A stretch of DNA of 64,000 nt. Source: CAZHYV01 sp964537055. GTDB lineage: Bacteria > Myxococcota_A > Polyangia > Palsa-1104 > JAEUJZ01. Shown in pieces: positions 62,849 through 64,000 of this stretch. The notes under the pieces were generated by a model, which did no database searches, was not told the DNA's origin, and saw only the letters and a list, made by a program, of their open reading frames with translations. The first letter of the stretch is position 1. Every line of letters starts with the position of its first letter. Location: contig CAZHYV010000008.1 in NCBI GenBank assembly GCA_964537055.1, forward strand, positions 120,666 through 184,665, given 5' to 3'. Position numbers and translations under genes: made by a program.

Positions 62849-63450
62849 GGAGCGCCTTCCAAACCATGCAGCACTTGAATCAGCGCTGAGGACCCGTGGC
62901 GCGAGTGTAGGGTCTTCAGCGCATCGGTTTTTCCCTCGTCAAGAATCTGCTTCATTTGCTCCTGTGTTGGATAGGGAGGAAGCTGTACCCTTACAAAAAG
63001 CTGATATTCTTTCATGAGTCGGTTCAATTCCCCATCTGCGAGCTTCCGGAGAGGAAGTACATCCATGTCTGTTTGGCTGATGAGCCCCTTCGAACTGATC
63101 AGAGTAAGCGGTGTTGGAAAAGCAGGTGTAGGCTTGCCTCCTTCTGAAGGAATGGGCAAAATTAAAATTTCGTGCATACTCAGCATCCACGTTTCCCAGT
63201 TGAGCTCTCCATCCGTAATAACGCTATCTCCCTTTTTGGAAAGGTACTGCCGGGCATAGGACATATGCAGACGCTGTTTTTGATCACCGATGAGACGCAT
63301 CCAGACAGGAACGTTTTTGATAGTCCCATCTTCTTGCAAGAGGCAAACCCCGTCTTTGATAGGATGATAGGGTGTGACCTTGCCTGTCTCCGTACCGAAG
63401 AGTTGGAAGGGATTTTGTAAAGCTTCTGGTAGGTTTTGTTCTTGGTGCAT
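62836..63450 (-). CDS. Probable tail assembly chaperone (Mu gp41-like position)
   Basis: A 204-residue protein after the tube gene and before the tape measure. The sequence contains INPVWMRL-type beta and helical parts (ELNWETWMLSMHEILILPIP, ELNRLMKEYQLFVRVQLPPY) without a domain I can name. The position, with the short overlapping frame behind it, supports the chaperone assignment. Confidence 0.5.
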   Translation of the reverse strand: MHQEQNLPEALQNPFQLFGTETGKVTPYHPIKDGVCLLQEDGTIKNVPVWMRLIGDQKQRLHMSYARQYLSKKGDSVITDGELNWETWMLSMHEILILPIPSEGGKPTPAFPTPLTLISSKGLISQTDMDVLPLRKLADGELNRLMKEYQLFVRVQLPPYPTQEQMKQILDEGKTDALKTLHSRHGSSALIQVLHGLEGAPWPT

Positions 63451-63470
63451 TTCGATCTCCTTTTCTTAGG

Positions 63471-63878
63471 TTAAGGGCTTATCTTTCCTGGGAATTCGAG
63501 CTTTCCAGCTTTCAGATTGCCGCGAATCGTCGTTTGACCTTTAGGACTATCCACGGTGAGATGAAGTCCTGGCGAAAACCGACAATCGACAGCTTTGTAT
63601 GAGGGCGGTTTGCCAAAGGCAGGGTCTCCCATGAGCCAGTCGAGTTCAAAGGGAGTGACTTGGAGGTTATAGAGTTGTGCTTCTAGCCCGGTCGCCGGGA
63701 TGACAAAGGTACAGTCTCCACTCACATTTTCCTCGGTTCCTACCGAGGAGCCGATATACCCCATTTGACCGTAAGCATAAAAATCGGGAATCACTCGATT
63801 CACACTCCATTGTCCTGACATCGTAATCAAGGCGGTTTGGTTAACTTTGAGAATCACTTTTCCGGTGAGGACAGACAT
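63471..63878 (-). CDS. Probable tail tube protein (Mu gp40/M-like position)
   Basis: A 135-residue beta-rich protein (LTGKVILKVNQTALITMSGQ, KPPSYKAVDCRFSPGLHLTV, TTIRGNLKAGKLEFPGKI). Size and place, after the presumed sheath and before the chaperone, match the tail tube of Mu-like phages. GGAGAAATG lies before ATG 63878. Sequence alone is not decisive. Confidence 0.55.
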   Translation of the reverse strand: MSVLTGKVILKVNQTALITMSGQWSVNRVIPDFYAYGQMGYIGSSVGTEENVSGDCTFVIPATGLEAQLYNLQVTPFELDWLMGDPAFGKPPSYKAVDCRFSPGLHLTVDSPKGQTTIRGNLKAGKLEFPGKISP

Positions 63879-63893
63879 ATCATTTCTCCTTGG

Positions 63894-64000
63894 TTACACC
63901 CCAGCAATGACACCAGTTTTGACGTGGCTTTCGAGTGGCGGCCTATGTGGAATGGCGATGCGAATCCGGGTTTTGTCTTCAGGATCAAGCTCCGCTTTGA
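63894..64000 (-). CDS. 3' end of a tail gene, probably the sheath (partial)
   Basis: The last 34 codons of a gene that continues beyond the window: LDPEDKTRIRIAIPHRPPLE then VKTGVIAGV and stop TAA at 63896-63894. Mu gene order puts the tail sheath (L) here. The visible piece is too short to confirm that. Confidence 0.4.
   Translation of the reverse strand, partial: KAELDPEDKTRIRIAIPHRPPLESHVKTGVIAGV

Overview
The window comes from a Gram-negative bacterium with many secreted lipoproteins, RND efflux, a TolC-type outer-membrane factor and an OmpA/Pal-like protein. A CorE-like copper-sensing ECF sigma factor without an anti-sigma factor, delta-60-type propeller sequence, FHA-GGDEF proteins and DUF5648-type repeats would suit a moderately low-GC relative of the Myxococcota or another deltaproteobacterial lineage. 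That placement is inference. No rRNA gene, no complete tRNA gene and no CRISPR array is visible.

Layout. 0-6.7 kb: a class I fructose-bisphosphate aldolase and four exported proteins (three lipoproteins). 6.8-13.4 kb: a copper-defence cluster on the minus strand (ECF sigma factor with a Cys-rich tail, P1B-type ATPase, small outer-membrane protein, TolC-like protein, multicopper oxidase). 13.57-15.4 kb: a Ro60/Y RNA locus. Two consecutive non-coding RNAs lie directly upstream of a TROVE (Ro60/Rsr) gene; the first has a promoter and a T-run, and the second carries a tRNA-like module in permuted order (T arm, closed acceptor hairpin, D arm), as in YrlA-type bacterial Y RNAs. The Ro60 gene carries a deletion with frameshift in its vWA domain. 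15.4-34.6 kb: S41 protease, lipoproteins, a fluoride channel, a TetR-RND efflux unit, a WD40-like gene interrupted by an in-frame TGA, a HEXXH lipoprotein and a rhomboid-like membrane protein, with several stretches of decaying sequence. 34.6-41.2 kb: accessory DNA. Two direct repeats, each containing a tRNA-Gly(CCC) 3' half, flank a PIN/AbrB toxin-antitoxin pair, a leucine-rich-repeat lipoprotein and an internally deleted tyrosine recombinase. An AbiE system with a palindromic operator follows.

41.2-51.5 kb: an unusual duplicated module. It contains an OPT transporter, two FHA-GGDEF diguanylate cyclases, three tandem paralogues of an EgtD-like (Methyltransf_33) methyltransferase, and three members of an unrecognised family of about 200 residues, one of them strongly diverged. 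A 58-codon ORF with a strong ribosome binding site sits inside it. I know of no described system with this composition, and it is my best candidate for a new one. 51.5-64 kb: a minus-strand contractile-tail cluster in phage Mu order (tube, chaperone, short overlapping frame, tape measure, gp43/N, gp44/P, gp45, gp46, gp47/J, gp48, then fibre-like proteins and two small membrane proteins). One oppositely oriented membrane-protein gene is inserted in it. Head and lysogeny genes are not in view, so prophage and tailocin are both possible.

Functionally, the copper cluster reads as sensor, inner-membrane pump, periplasmic oxidase and efflux. The Ro60 locus reads as an RNA-quality-control RNP whose protein may now be impaired. 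The 41-51 kb module links c-di-GMP synthesis to repeated small-molecule or amino-acid methyltransferases by position only.
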